Shown piece after piece: positions 53,391-61,771 of a stretch of DNA of 64,000 nt (its first letter is position 1; each line of letters opens with the position of its first letter). The notes beneath the pieces are model-generated. The model saw nothing but the letters and a program-made list of their open reading frames with translations, ran no database searches and had not been told where the DNA came from. Origin of the DNA: Verrucomicrobiota bacterium (GTDB taxonomy: Bacteria; Verrucomicrobiota; Verrucomicrobiia; Opitutales; Opitutaceae). Location: positions 1 through 64,000 of the forward strand of contig JAEYUW010000012.1 of NCBI GenBank assembly GCA_023432225.1. The letters run 5' to 3'. Made by a program: the position numbers and the translations under genes.

Positions 53391-54464
53391 ATGAAACTCG
53401 GTTTCGGTCTCTACCGCCACATGCTCACGCCGGAGAACTTCGCGTTCGCGAAGCAAGCCGGTGCCACGCACATCGTCGCGCACCTCGTCGACTATTTTCG
53501 CGGAGGCGCGCACGTCGGCCCGGACGATCAGCCGACCGGCACCGACTGGGGTTGGGGGCTCGCCGGTGATCCGGAAAAACTCTGGACACTCGACGAGCTC
53601 GTCGCGTTGCGCCGTCAGGTCGAGGCGGAGGGGCTCGTGCTCGAGGCGATCGAGAACTTCGATCCGGCGCATTGGGGCGACATCCTGATCGACGGTCCGC
53701 GCCGCGCGCAGCACATCGAAAACGTCAAGACGATCATCCGTCGTGTGGGCGAGGCAGGCATCCCGATCTTCGGCTACAATTTCTCCATCGCGGGCGTGGC
53801 GGGGCGCACGAAGGGCCGCTACGCGCGGGGCGGCGCGCCGGCCGTCGGCATGGAAGGTCCCTACGATTTGCCGATGCCCAACGGGCTGGTTTGGAACATG
53901 GTCGTCGATCCGACCGCGCCGACGCGCGACACGGGCACGATTCCGTCCGCGACGCACGAGCAGCTGTGGGACCGTTTTAAGCGTTTCGCTGACGAAGTCT
54001 TTCCCGTGGCCGAAAAGGCCGGCGTGCGCATGGCGCTGCACCCCGACGACCCGCCCATGCCGTTCATTCGCGGTCAACCGCGGCTGGTTTATCAGCCGTC
54101 GCTCTACCAAAAGGCGATCGATCTCAATCCGAGCCCGGCCAACGCGCTCGAGTTCTGCGTCGGCTCGCTCGCCGAGATGACCGAGGGCGATATCTACGAC
54201 GTGGTGGATCGCTACAGTCGCCAAAACCGGCTCGGCTACGTGCATCTGCGGAACGTCCGCGACAAGGTGCCGCACTACAAGGAGACGTTCATCGATGACG
54301 GCGAAATCGACGTGCTGCGCGTGCTGGCGATTTTGAAGCGCAACGGTTTTGAAGGCGTCGTCATTCCGGATCACGCGCCGCAGATGAGCTGCGCCGCGCC
54401 GTGGCACGCCGGGATGGCCTTCGCGATGGGTTATCTGAAGGCAGGCCTGCAGTCGTTGCGGTGA
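53391..54464 (+). CDS. uxuA: Mannonate dehydratase
   Basis: Dehydrates D-mannonate to 2-keto-3-deoxygluconate in glucuronate catabolism. It has 357 residues with a TIM-barrel. It shows MKLGFGLYRHMLTPENFAFA, AIENFDPAHWGDI and FGYNFSIAGVAGRTKGRYAR with the EGPYD segment, plus the metal-site ALHPDDPPMPFIRGQPR and VHLRNVRDKVPHYKETFIDD. Its place directly after GH115 fits use of the released glucuronic acid. Glucuronate isomerase (uxaC) is not in the window. The start at 53391 excludes the inverted repeat. Confidence 0.95.
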   Translation: MKLGFGLYRHMLTPENFAFAKQAGATHIVAHLVDYFRGGAHVGPDDQPTGTDWGWGLAGDPEKLWTLDELVALRRQVEAEGLVLEAIENFDPAHWGDILIDGPRRAQHIENVKTIIRRVGEAGIPIFGYNFSIAGVAGRTKGRYARGGAPAVGMEGPYDLPMPNGLVWNMVVDPTAPTRDTGTIPSATHEQLWDRFKRFADEVFPVAEKAGVRMALHPDDPPMPFIRGQPRLVYQPSLYQKAIDLNPSPANALEFCVGSLAEMTEGDIYDVVDRYSRQNRLGYVHLRNVRDKVPHYKETFIDDGEIDVLRVLAILKRNGFEGVVIPDHAPQMSCAAPWHAGMAFAMGYLKAGLQSLR

Positions 54465-54466
54465 AG

Positions 54467-56671
54467 ATGCCGGAGCGTGTCGCTCGCAGGTGGAACGCGT
54501 TGACCTCAACGCGTTCGGTATTGAGCGCATTGAGGGCAATGCGCTCCACCTTGGTTGCGTCGGGATGCTGGCTCGGTTTCGTCGTGTTCGCACCCAGCCT
54601 GCCGGCGACGTGGACCGCCGACAACGGCAACGGCACGTTCACGAATCCGTTGTTCTATGACGAATTTTCCGACCCGGACCTGATCCGCGTCGGCGACGAC
54701 TATTACCTGACCGGAACGACGATGCACGCGATGCCCGGCCTGCCGGTGCTGCACTCGCGCGACCTCGTGAACTGGCGCTTGCTCGGCTACGCGTGCGAGC
54801 GCCTCGACCTCGGGCCCGAGTATCGTCTTGAGGACGGCAAGGAAGCCTACGGCCAGGGCATCTGGGCGCCGTGCCTGCGGTATCACGACGGCGTTTTCCA
54901 CATTTTCGCCAACGTGAACAAGCACGGCACGCTGCACTTCACGGCGCGCGATCCGGCGGGACCGTGGACGCGCGCCCAGATGAAGCGCTCGTTTCACGAC
55001 CTCTCCGTGCTGTTCGACGACGGCAAGGCCTACGTCGTCTGGGGCTACCAGGACCTCCAATTCGCGCAGCTCAACGCCGATCTCACCGACATCGTGCTGG
55101 GCACACAGCGCACGCTGTTCGAGAAATCCGCCGGCATGGGCGAAGGCGCGCATTTCTACAAAGTCGACGGGCGTTACTTCATCCTCAGCGCGTGGTGGGA
55201 CGGACGCATGCGCATGGTGGCCGCACGCGCGGACCGTCTCGACGGTCCATGGGAGGTCAATCGCGACATCTCGGTCGACGAGGACTTCGGTCTCGCGGAG
55301 GGCAATCGCCTCTGGAAAACCGACGGGCCGCCGTTCGCGATCCAGCCGGGCAACCCGGCGTCGCGCGGGCGCATGTCCCTCCACCAAGGCGGCATCGTGT
55401 CGACGGTCGCGGGCGAGTGGTGGGGCTTTTCGATGATGGACGCCAACTCCGTCGGGCGACTCACGTGCCTGTCGCCAGTGACGTGGCACGACGGCTGGCC
55501 CTATTTTGGTCTGTCGGGAAATCTCGGCCGCACGCCGCGCACGTGGACGACGCCGCGCACCGTGCACGTCGCCGCGGAACCATTGGCGCCGTATCAGCGC
55601 AGCGACGATTTCTCGGGGCCGCAGTTCGCGAACGTCTGGCAATGGAACCACGTGCCGGACGACGCGCGCTGGTCGCTCGCGGAGCGGCCGGGTTTTCTGC
55701 GATTGCACGCGCTGCCCGCGCCGGATTTCTGGCGCGCTCGCAACACGCTCACGCAGCGCGCGGTCGGCCCGGCGTCGGTTGCCACCGCGCAACTCGACGC
55801 GACCGGATTGAAGCCCGGTGACGTGGCGGGTCTGGCGTTGCTGAACCTGCCTTATGCGTGGCTCGGCGTGCGACGCACGGCCGATGGGCTCGCGTTGGAG
55901 CAGTTCGACCAAGCAACCGGAAAAATCAGTCGCGCATCGCTCGCGGGTAGTTGCGTCTGGCTGCGGGCAAGCTGCGATTTCCGGCGCGAAGAGGCGACGT
56001 TCAGCTACAGCGTCGACGGCCGGGACTTCCGGTCGCTCGGCGGCGAGGTCATACTCGTTTTTCAGTTGAAGACTTTTCAAGGTGTGCGCTTCGGCCTGTT
56101 CGCATTCAACACCTCCGCCGCGAGCGGCGGCCACGCCGACTTCGACGATTTTGCACTCGATGAACCCGCGGCGCGCGGCTTGAGCCGGGCGATTCCGTTC
56201 GGAAGCGCGATTCGGTTGAAAGCGCACGGCGTGAACGTGGGACTCGGCGTGAAGGATGGCGTGCCGCTCGCGGTGCCGCTGCCCGAGGGTAGGGCGAGTC
56301 CTCCGGACGAGCCGTCGCCCGCTCGCGGCTCGTCGGGGACGACTCGCCCTACCTCGATCTCCCCGGCCGATGGCTTAGCCGAGTTCCATGTGCGCGACCT
56401 GGGCGCTGGCCGCGTCGCGTTGCGCGCGCGCGACGGTCGCTCACTCGCGGTCGAAAACGGCCGCGTGGTGCTCACCCCTGCACCGGCTGGCGATGCCGTG
56501 GCGTTCCAGTGGGTCGAGAGCTGGAACAATGATCTCATCCTGCTCTCGCTCGCGACGCATCGTTATCTGCGCCTCGACGCCGCCACCGGACAGGTTACCG
56601 CGGACGCGCCGGGGCCGGATCCATCACGGCGCGACGGAGTGTGTCTCGACTGGCAGCTTTCCTCACCCTAA
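54467..56671 (+). CDS. GH43 family glycosidase, REPINs at both ends of the protein
   Basis: Five-bladed beta-propeller hydrolase, probably beta-xylosidase or arabinofuranosidase. The propeller begins GTFTNPLFYDEFSDPDLIRV, the base Asp being in FSDPDLI. GIWAPCLRYHDGVFHIF and the GEGAHFYKVDGRYF glutamate follow. The middle carries a jelly-roll domain (FSGPQFANVWQWNHVPDDAR) and the end is trefoil-like (LATHRYLRLDAATG). From 54467 it is 734 residues, but residues 8-28 come from a REPIN (54489). An ATG inside that REPIN (54539) gives a cleaner signal peptide, MRSTLVASGCWLGFVVFAPS, and may be the real start. A second REPIN at 56289 encodes an Arg/Ser/Pro-rich linker. It begins 2 bp after uxuA. Confidence 0.88.
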   Translation: MPERVARRWNALTSTRSVLSALRAMRSTLVASGCWLGFVVFAPSLPATWTADNGNGTFTNPLFYDEFSDPDLIRVGDDYYLTGTTMHAMPGLPVLHSRDLVNWRLLGYACERLDLGPEYRLEDGKEAYGQGIWAPCLRYHDGVFHIFANVNKHGTLHFTARDPAGPWTRAQMKRSFHDLSVLFDDGKAYVVWGYQDLQFAQLNADLTDIVLGTQRTLFEKSAGMGEGAHFYKVDGRYFILSAWWDGRMRMVAARADRLDGPWEVNRDISVDEDFGLAEGNRLWKTDGPPFAIQPGNPASRGRMSLHQGGIVSTVAGEWWGFSMMDANSVGRLTCLSPVTWHDGWPYFGLSGNLGRTPRTWTTPRTVHVAAEPLAPYQRSDDFSGPQFANVWQWNHVPDDARWSLAERPGFLRLHALPAPDFWRARNTLTQRAVGPASVATAQLDATGLKPGDVAGLALLNLPYAWLGVRRTADGLALEQFDQATGKISRASLAGSCVWLRASCDFRREEATFSYSVDGRDFRSLGGEVILVFQLKTFQGVRFGLFAFNTSAASGGHADFDDFALDEPAARGLSRAIPFGSAIRLKAHGVNVGLGVKDGVPLAVPLPEGRASPPDEPSPARGSSGTTRPTSISPADGLAEFHVRDLGAGRVALRARDGRSLAVENGRVVLTPAPAGDAVAFQWVESWNNDLILLSLATHRYLRLDAATGQVTADAPGPDPSRRDGVCLDWQLSSP
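54489..54550. repeat. REPIN at the start of the GH43 gene, unlike arms
   Basis: GTGG-headed. The left stem is AACGCGTTGA/TCAACGCGTT. The right stem on the minus strand is AGCGCATTG/CAATGCGCT. Each is fully paired although the bases differ. The right arm contains an in-frame ATG (54539) directly before the signal-peptide core. Confidence 0.85.
56289..56352. repeat. REPIN inside the GH43 gene, GAG-mismatch stem type
   Basis: GTAG heads. The left arm is GTAGGGCGAGTCC, then TCC, then GGACGAGCC; the right arm is a close copy with a CCC loop. It encodes GRASPPDEPSPARGSSGTTR, a linker between the jelly-roll and the C-terminal domain. Confidence 0.88.
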
Positions 56672-56685
56672 ACGATATCTCCATC

Positions 56686-57453
56686 ATGCTCTCGTTTCCC
56701 GAAGCTTTCTCCCTGCGCGGCGAAGTCGCGCTGATCACTGGCGGCGGCACCGGCATCGGTTTTGCCATGGCTCAAGCGATGCACGCGGCCGGCGCGCGCG
56801 TTGTGCTGGTCGGCCGGCGCGAAGCTGAACTGAAATCAGCGGTCGCAACGCTCGGCGATCGCGCCAGCTACGCCACGCATGACGTCACGGATTTCGCCGG
56901 AGCCGAGGTGCTAGTCGCTCGTGTCACTTCGGAAGCCGGACCGATCACGATTCTCGTAAACAATGCCGGCATCCACCTCAAGAAGCCGGCGGTCGAGACC
57001 TCGACGGAGGAGTTCCAGAGAGTGCTCAATACGCACATTCTCGGCGCGCACGCGCTGACGAAGGCGGTCGCGCCGGGCATGATCGCACGCAAGCACGGCA
57101 CGATTCTCTTCACCGGCTCGATGGCCTCGATCTTTGGTATTCCGCTCGTCATCGCTTATACGGCGGCGAAGACGGCGATGGTCGGCATGGTAAAAGGCTA
57201 CTCGACGGAACTTGCGGCTCACGGCGTGCGGGTGAACTGCATCGCGCCGGGCTGGATCGAAACCGAGATGTCGCGCAAGGCGCTCGACGGCGATCCCGCG
57301 CGCAAGGCGAAGATTTTTGGCCGCACGCCGATGGGCGGCATGGGCCAGCCCGAGGACATCGGCTGGGCCGCCGTCTATCTCGCGTCGCCCGCCGCGAAGT
57401 TCGTCACCGGCGTGACGCTACCCGTCGACGGCGGGGCGAGCATTGGGTTCTGA
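56686..57453 (+). CDS. SDR-family oxidoreductase, candidate fructuronate/mannonate oxidoreductase
   Basis: Classical short-chain dehydrogenase of 255 residues. NAD(P) site TGGGTGIG, NNAG in ILVNNAGIHLKK, catalytic Ser in LFTGSMASIFG and Tyr/Lys in IAYTAAKTAMVG. The C-terminal VTLPVDGGASIGF is usual. Placed after uxuA and the GH43 gene, it could reduce fructuronate to mannonate, as the SDR-type UxuB of Bacillus subtilis does, but a 5-ketogluconate-type role is equally compatible. The stop is directly followed by a REPIN that fills the gap to the convergent LysR gene. Confidence 0.88.
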   Translation: MLSFPEAFSLRGEVALITGGGTGIGFAMAQAMHAAGARVVLVGRREAELKSAVATLGDRASYATHDVTDFAGAEVLVARVTSEAGPITILVNNAGIHLKKPAVETSTEEFQRVLNTHILGAHALTKAVAPGMIARKHGTILFTGSMASIFGIPLVIAYTAAKTAMVGMVKGYSTELAAHGVRVNCIAPGWIETEMSRKALDGDPARKAKIFGRTPMGGMGQPEDIGWAAVYLASPAAKFVTGVTLPVDGGASIGF

Positions 57454-57454
57454 A

Positions 57455-57529
57455 GGTGGAGCGCGTTGACCTCAACGCGCTCTCGGCGACGAACATCCTA
57501 AAGCGCGTTGGGGTCAACGCGCTCCACCT
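57455..57529. repeat. REPIN filling the gap between SDR and LysR genes
   Basis: GTGG heads with stem AGCGCGTTGA/TCAACGCGCT on the left and a near copy on the right. The first base after the SDR stop is 57454. The LysR stop TAG uses the terminal G of the right head (57528). Confidence 0.88.
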
Positions 57530-58427
57530 ATGAGCGGGATTTTGTGCGCTGCCTGGCCAGCATCTCCACGAAGAGCGGCAGCGCGGGGTTGTCGCGATCG
57601 GTGCGCCAGACCGCGGCGAGCTGCACGTGGGCCTTCAAATCACGGATCGGCACGAGCGCGACGCCGGCGGGGCGATGATGACGGCTAGATTCGAGGCAGA
57701 AGGAAAGTCCGGCGCCGGCGGCGACGAGGCTCATGATCGCACTGTCGGTGCCGCCCTCCTGCACGATGTTCGGCCGAAATCCGGCGGCGGCGCAGTCGCG
57801 AAACACTAGGTCGTAATACGCGGGGCTCAGATCGCGCGGAATCCAGACGAAGGCTTCGTCGCGCAGGTCGGCGAGTCGCACGCTGCGACGCTTGGCGAGC
57901 GGGTGACGCGCGGGAACGGCGAGCAGGATGTGCTCGCGCCACAGCGGACGCGCTTCGAGTGCGCCCAGCCGCTCCGGCGGGTGATAGACGAACGCGAGGT
58001 CGATCTCGCCGCGGCGCAGCAGCTCGGCCTGCGCGAGCGAAGTGCGCTGCAGCAGTTCCAGTCGCACGCCCGGATGACGGCGGCGGAACCGATCGAAGAG
58101 TTTTGGCAACGCCGGTGAATAGACCGCGGTGTCGACGAAGCCGATGCGCAGGAGTCCTTCGCGACCGCTCGCCACAGCTCGAACTCGCGCCAGGGAATCG
58201 TCGAGCTGCCCCAGCACTTGCCGCGCCTCCTCGCGCAGCGCGCGGCCGGCGGAAGTCAGGCGCACGCCACGCTTGAGGCGCGTGAACAGCGGCGCGCCGA
58301 TCTCTTCCTCGAGTTCGCGGATCTGCCGGCTGAGGGCGGGTTGCACGATGTGCAGGCGCTCGGCGGCCCGACCGAAGTGTTCGAGTTCGGCGGCGGCGAC
58401 GAAGGAGCGGAGGTGGCGCAGTTCCAT
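57528..58427 (-). CDS. LysR-type transcriptional regulator
   Basis: 299 residues. The N-terminal winged helix-turn-helix is MELRHLRSFVAAAELEHFGR with the following AAERLHIVQPALSRQIRELE. An effector-binding domain follows (LLRIGFVDTAVYSPALPKLF to the C-terminus). The start at 58427 is the family N-terminus. It converges on the xylan/uronate locus with a REPIN in between and may regulate it, although LysR genes usually regulate divergent neighbours. The divergent neighbour is a GNAT gene at 58503, which is therefore a second candidate target. Confidence 0.93.
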   Translation of the reverse strand: MELRHLRSFVAAAELEHFGRAAERLHIVQPALSRQIRELEEEIGAPLFTRLKRGVRLTSAGRALREEARQVLGQLDDSLARVRAVASGREGLLRIGFVDTAVYSPALPKLFDRFRRRHPGVRLELLQRTSLAQAELLRRGEIDLAFVYHPPERLGALEARPLWREHILLAVPARHPLAKRRSVRLADLRDEAFVWIPRDLSPAYYDLVFRDCAAAGFRPNIVQEGGTDSAIMSLVAAGAGLSFCLESSRHHRPAGVALVPIRDLKAHVQLAAVWRTDRDNPALPLFVEMLARQRTKSRS

Positions 58428-58502
58428 CGATGTTGCGTGGTGATGAAAACGGTAGCGAACGGGTATTGGACGCGACAAGCCGCTTCACCCATAGTGCCGG
58501 GG

Positions 58503-59045
58503 ATGACTGCCACGCTCGAAATTCTCGCCACGCCGTTCGCGGCCTCCGACCTGCGCCAACTCGAATCCCTGCTGCGCGACTGCGTGCGCGCCGGCGCTTC
58601 GATCGGATTTCTCGTCGGAGTTACGGAAGAGGAAGCGCAGGCGTATTGGGCGAAGGTGGCTGCGGATGCGGCGGCCGGTGCGAAGCTCGTGCTCGTGGCG
58701 CGCGATGCGAGCGGCGCCATCATCGGCAGCGCGCAACTCGCGCTGGAGTCGCGCGCCAACGGCCGGCATCGCGCCGAGGTGCAGAAGGTGATGGTGCGAC
58801 CGGAGTGCCGTCGGCATGGGATCGCGCGGCGTCTCATGGCGGAGCTCGAAGCGCAGGCGCAGGCGCGCGGCGTGTGGCTGCTGTTTCTCGACACGAGCGA
58901 CAGCCACGCGGGCGCGCGGCAGCTCTACGAGGCGCTCGCCTACACTTATGTCGGCGGGATTCCCGACTACGCGACGAACCCGCAGGGCGAACCGGAGCCG
59001 AATGCGATTTTCTACAAGCGTCTGCCGCGGACGGCTGCGGGCTAG
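58503..59045 (+). CDS. GNAT-family N-acetyltransferase
   Basis: 180-residue acetyltransferase. The core is AEVQKVMVRPECRRHGIARR with the acetyl-CoA loop and LFLDTSDSHAGARQLYEALA. The pattern fits the general GNAT class; the substrate is unknown. The start at 58503 (MTATLEILATPF) is divergent from lysR across 75 bp, which must hold both promoters. A frame open upstream would run into lysR. Confidence 0.88.
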   Translation: MTATLEILATPFAASDLRQLESLLRDCVRAGASIGFLVGVTEEEAQAYWAKVAADAAAGAKLVLVARDASGAIIGSAQLALESRANGRHRAEVQKVMVRPECRRHGIARRLMAELEAQAQARGVWLLFLDTSDSHAGARQLYEALAYTYVGGIPDYATNPQGEPEPNAIFYKRLPRTAAG

Positions 59046-59089
59046 AGCGAGCGCTTCAGCTCGAGTGGCAACGTCGCGCGACCACGCCC

Positions 59090-59114
59090 GGGCGCCGTCA
59101 AGCGGCGCCCCTAC
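59090..59114 (-). repeat. Single-arm REP, CTTG loop type
   Basis: On the minus strand: GTAGG head, stem GGCGCCG/CGGCGCC and a CTTGA loop. It lies between the GNAT gene and the convergent TonB-C-like gene. It is close to the right arm of the uvrA copy at 17267, with compensatory stem changes. Confidence 0.7.
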
Positions 59115-59122
59115 TCACCGAC

Positions 59123-60322
59123 TCAGCGAAGAACCTGCGCCAGCTCGATGGCGGCAATGCCTTCGCAGGGCTTGCCCTTGGCCAGCGCGGGATGGAATCG
59201 CAGCTCGCTGACGACCTGCGCGAGCGAAGTCTCCGTGAGTGGCGACGTGGCGGCTTGATCGCTATACGCACCCAGCGGGCGACCGTCGGCGGCCACTTTG
59301 ACGTAGACGGTTTGCGGCAGCGTTTCGGCCGGGAGGCGACTGCGCAGGCCCGTCGGAATGAAGGCGCGGACGGGCACCGGCGCGAGTGTGGCGTCGCGAT
59401 GACGTCCGATGTAGTCGATCACGGAAAACTGGAACGCCTCGTCGGTCGTCAGCTCGGTGCGTTTGCGCGCGACGCTGGTCGCGATCTCCTGGCCGCCATC
59501 GTAAAGGTGGACGCGGAAATCGATCAGCTCGTAGCCCGGCGGAAAACCGCCGCGTGTCAGACGGATTTGTCGCGGCTGGTTTGTGATGCGTTCGAGGGTG
59601 TCGGCGTAGACCCAGATACGGCCGGACTTGGGATCACCGGCCTGTTCGCGGTAGCGCGTTACGACGATGAGATAAGGCTGCTCGAGTGGCTGCAGGGAGG
59701 AGACGGTGAAGGTGAGGTCGAAGGCGTCGAATTTTTCCTCGGCGAGTTCCGCGCCCATGCGGGCGGCGTGCGAGCCGGCGGAATTGAGATCGGACGTGCC
59801 CGCGAAGGCGGTGCTGTTGTAAGCTTGCTCGGCGGCGCGGGCGTTCGCAGGACCGAAGGGGTTCTTCGGGTCGCCGGCTGCGAGCTGGTTTTGCACCAGA
59901 TTGTAGCCGGCGGCGTTCGTCGCGGCGGAAGCACCGGCGCCGGTGGCGAACGCGCGGTTGAACTTGGTGCGCGGATCATTCTCGCGGGTGTAGGCGCGTT
60001 CGCCTTTCAGGTCGGTGACGTTGGCGGAACGAGTGGAGAGTTTCAGCGTGTCGTCGATCTTGATGCTGAGGTCGCTGCGGAGCGATGGCACAGTCACGCG
60101 TTTCCCGTCGACCTCGACGATAAACGTGCCGCCATCGACGCCGACGACCGGACGCAGCTGGCCCTGCCACTCGACGGAGAACTGCGCGCCGACCCAGAGC
60201 GTGTGCGTCTTGGGCGCGGACGGTGTGCTCGATGAAGTGGGCGCCGCGCCGAGGTCGAGGGAGAGTGCGGCGAGAAGGCACGCGATGGAGCGGGCGACGG
60301 GGAGTGACGCAGGAGTCTTCAT
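59123..60322 (-). CDS. Secreted protein with a TonB-C-like C-terminus
   Basis: 399 residues with a signal peptide (ARSIACLLAALSLDLGAAPT). The N-terminal part has a short beta-rich domain (LWVGAQFSVEWQGQLRPVVG). The middle is unrecognised. The last 65 residues (TVYVKVAADGRPLGAYSDQA to ELRFHPALAKGKPCEGIAAI) look like the TonB C-terminal fold. It is the last gene of the ExbB-ExbB-ExbD-TonB-TPR operon, so it may be an accessory energy-transduction protein. The family is not recognised and confidence in function is low. Confidence 0.65.
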   Translation of the reverse strand: MKTPASLPVARSIACLLAALSLDLGAAPTSSSTPSAPKTHTLWVGAQFSVEWQGQLRPVVGVDGGTFIVEVDGKRVTVPSLRSDLSIKIDDTLKLSTRSANVTDLKGERAYTRENDPRTKFNRAFATGAGASAATNAAGYNLVQNQLAAGDPKNPFGPANARAAEQAYNSTAFAGTSDLNSAGSHAARMGAELAEEKFDAFDLTFTVSSLQPLEQPYLIVVTRYREQAGDPKSGRIWVYADTLERITNQPRQIRLTRGGFPPGYELIDFRVHLYDGGQEIATSVARKRTELTTDEAFQFSVIDYIGRHRDATLAPVPVRAFIPTGLRSRLPAETLPQTVYVKVAADGRPLGAYSDQAATSPLTETSLAQVVSELRFHPALAKGKPCEGIAAIELAQVLR

Positions 60323-60370
60323 GACGGGATGGATGGCGGCGAAATTCGGAATTGAACGTTGCTCGGCGCG

Positions 60371-61771
60371 CTACGGCGCGTCGCCTTCGGAAACGAGGAG
60401 CGTTTTCACGCGGGCGAGATAGGCGGCGACCTCGTCGGTGCGCTGGAGGCTGAGCGCCTTTTCGAGGTATTCGGCGGCTTGGCCGTAGTGACGGCTGCGC
60501 AGGGCGAGGTTCGCCAGTTCGAGGCTGGCGGCATAGGCGGTGTCGGCGACGCGTTGGGCGGCTTCGAAGGCCAGGGTGGCGCGCGCGGTATTTTTTTCGC
60601 CATTGTAGGCGCGGCCGATCGTCAACAACGCGCGGCCGTCGAGCGGCGCGAGGGCGAGCAACGTTTCGGCATCGCGGCGGGCGTCGGCCCAGCGTTGACG
60701 GGCGAGACAGAGGTCGGCGCGGAGTTGCAGGCGGGCGAGTTGGGCGGACGCGGTGAGTTCGCCGCGCAGGGCCGCGAGGGAGGCTTCGGCTTCGTCCAGG
60801 CGATTGGCGGCGAGTTGGACGCGCGCGAAGTGCAGGAGCTTTTCTTCGCCGCGCGATCGTGCCGGGGCGAGCATGCCGGCGTAGGCGTCGAGTGCCTCGG
60901 TCGGCAGGTTTTGCTCGGCGTAGAGATCGCCGAGCAACGCGAGTTCGTCCGGTCCGGCGGCGCCGACCGCGCGCGCGGCCTCGAGCACCGCCATCGCTTC
61001 GATTTTGCGGCGATCGGTGACGAGCAGGCCGGCGTAGCTGAGCCAAAAGCGGGTCTCGGTCGGGCGTTCCTTGATCAGGCTGCGCAGGAGCGGCTCGGCG
61101 CGGCCGTGCTGTTTTCCCTCGAGGTAGATGCGGAGCAGGCCTTCCTTCCAGTCGGCGTGGTTCGGCGCGCCGCTGAGGGCCTGCATGTAGGACATCTCGG
61201 CGGAGACGAGATTGCCTTCGCGCTCCAGGCAGTAGCCGAGCAGGCCGAAGGTCGTAGGATCGCGGTCGCCGAGTGCGACGGATTTGGAGAAGCACTCCAC
61301 GGCTTCGGTGAAACGGTTCGCGGTGTAGCAGAGGACGCCGAGATTGTTCCAGGCACGAAGGAAATTCGGGTAACGGCGCACGGCGCTGCGGTAGCATTGC
61401 TCGGCGCGCTCGACCTGGTTGTCGGCGTAATAGGCGTTGCCGAGAATGAGTTCGAACGCCGGGCTGGGCTGCTCCTTGGCGTCCGTCATGGTCTCCAGGA
61501 GCTTCACGGCGAACGCAGGATTGGTCGTCAGCATCGTGACGACTTTCTCGTGCAGCGCGTATTCCTCGGGCGTCATATCCGGCTCGCGCTCCTTGAGGAA
61601 CGTGTTCGACTCGCGGATGACGCGCTTCGCGTCGGTCGGCGGCGGGCGCACGCTGTGCTGATCGCGGAAGCGCTCGAGGTCGAATGCGCGGCTTGGCGAG
61701 TTGTCCTGAGCCGCGAGGGGAAGGAGCGGCAGCAGCGTCAGCCAGAAACGGAGGAGACGAGGGGCTTTCAT
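60371..61771 (-). CDS. TPR-repeat protein of the TonB operon
   Basis: 466 residues with a signal peptide (RLLRFWLTLLPLLPLAAQ). It contains about eight or more tetratricopeptide units, for example RTNPAFAV-like helices, ILGNAYYADNQVERAEQCYR and LGVLCYTANRFTEAVECFSK. Periplasmic scaffold, partner unknown. The start at 61771 overlaps the tonB stop as ATGA. TPR proteins accompany ExbB/ExbD/TonB genes in several Gram-negative phyla, so a link to the energy-transducing complex is a reasonable inference. Confidence 0.85.
   Translation of the reverse strand: MKAPRLLRFWLTLLPLLPLAAQDNSPSRAFDLERFRDQHSVRPPPTDAKRVIRESNTFLKEREPDMTPEEYALHEKVVTMLTTNPAFAVKLLETMTDAKEQPSPAFELILGNAYYADNQVERAEQCYRSAVRRYPNFLRAWNNLGVLCYTANRFTEAVECFSKSVALGDRDPTTFGLLGYCLEREGNLVSAEMSYMQALSGAPNHADWKEGLLRIYLEGKQHGRAEPLLRSLIKERPTETRFWLSYAGLLVTDRRKIEAMAVLEAARAVGAAGPDELALLGDLYAEQNLPTEALDAYAGMLAPARSRGEEKLLHFARVQLAANRLDEAEASLAALRGELTASAQLARLQLRADLCLARQRWADARRDAETLLALAPLDGRALLTIGRAYNGEKNTARATLAFEAAQRVADTAYAASLELANLALRSRHYGQAAEYLEKALSLQRTDEVAAYLARVKTLLVSEGDAP

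Noticed and set aside
1655..59114. Palindromes as ordinary transcription terminators only
   Set aside because: Many lie inside reading frames or ahead of genes, have no T runs and share heads and loops, so a terminator role alone does not explain them.
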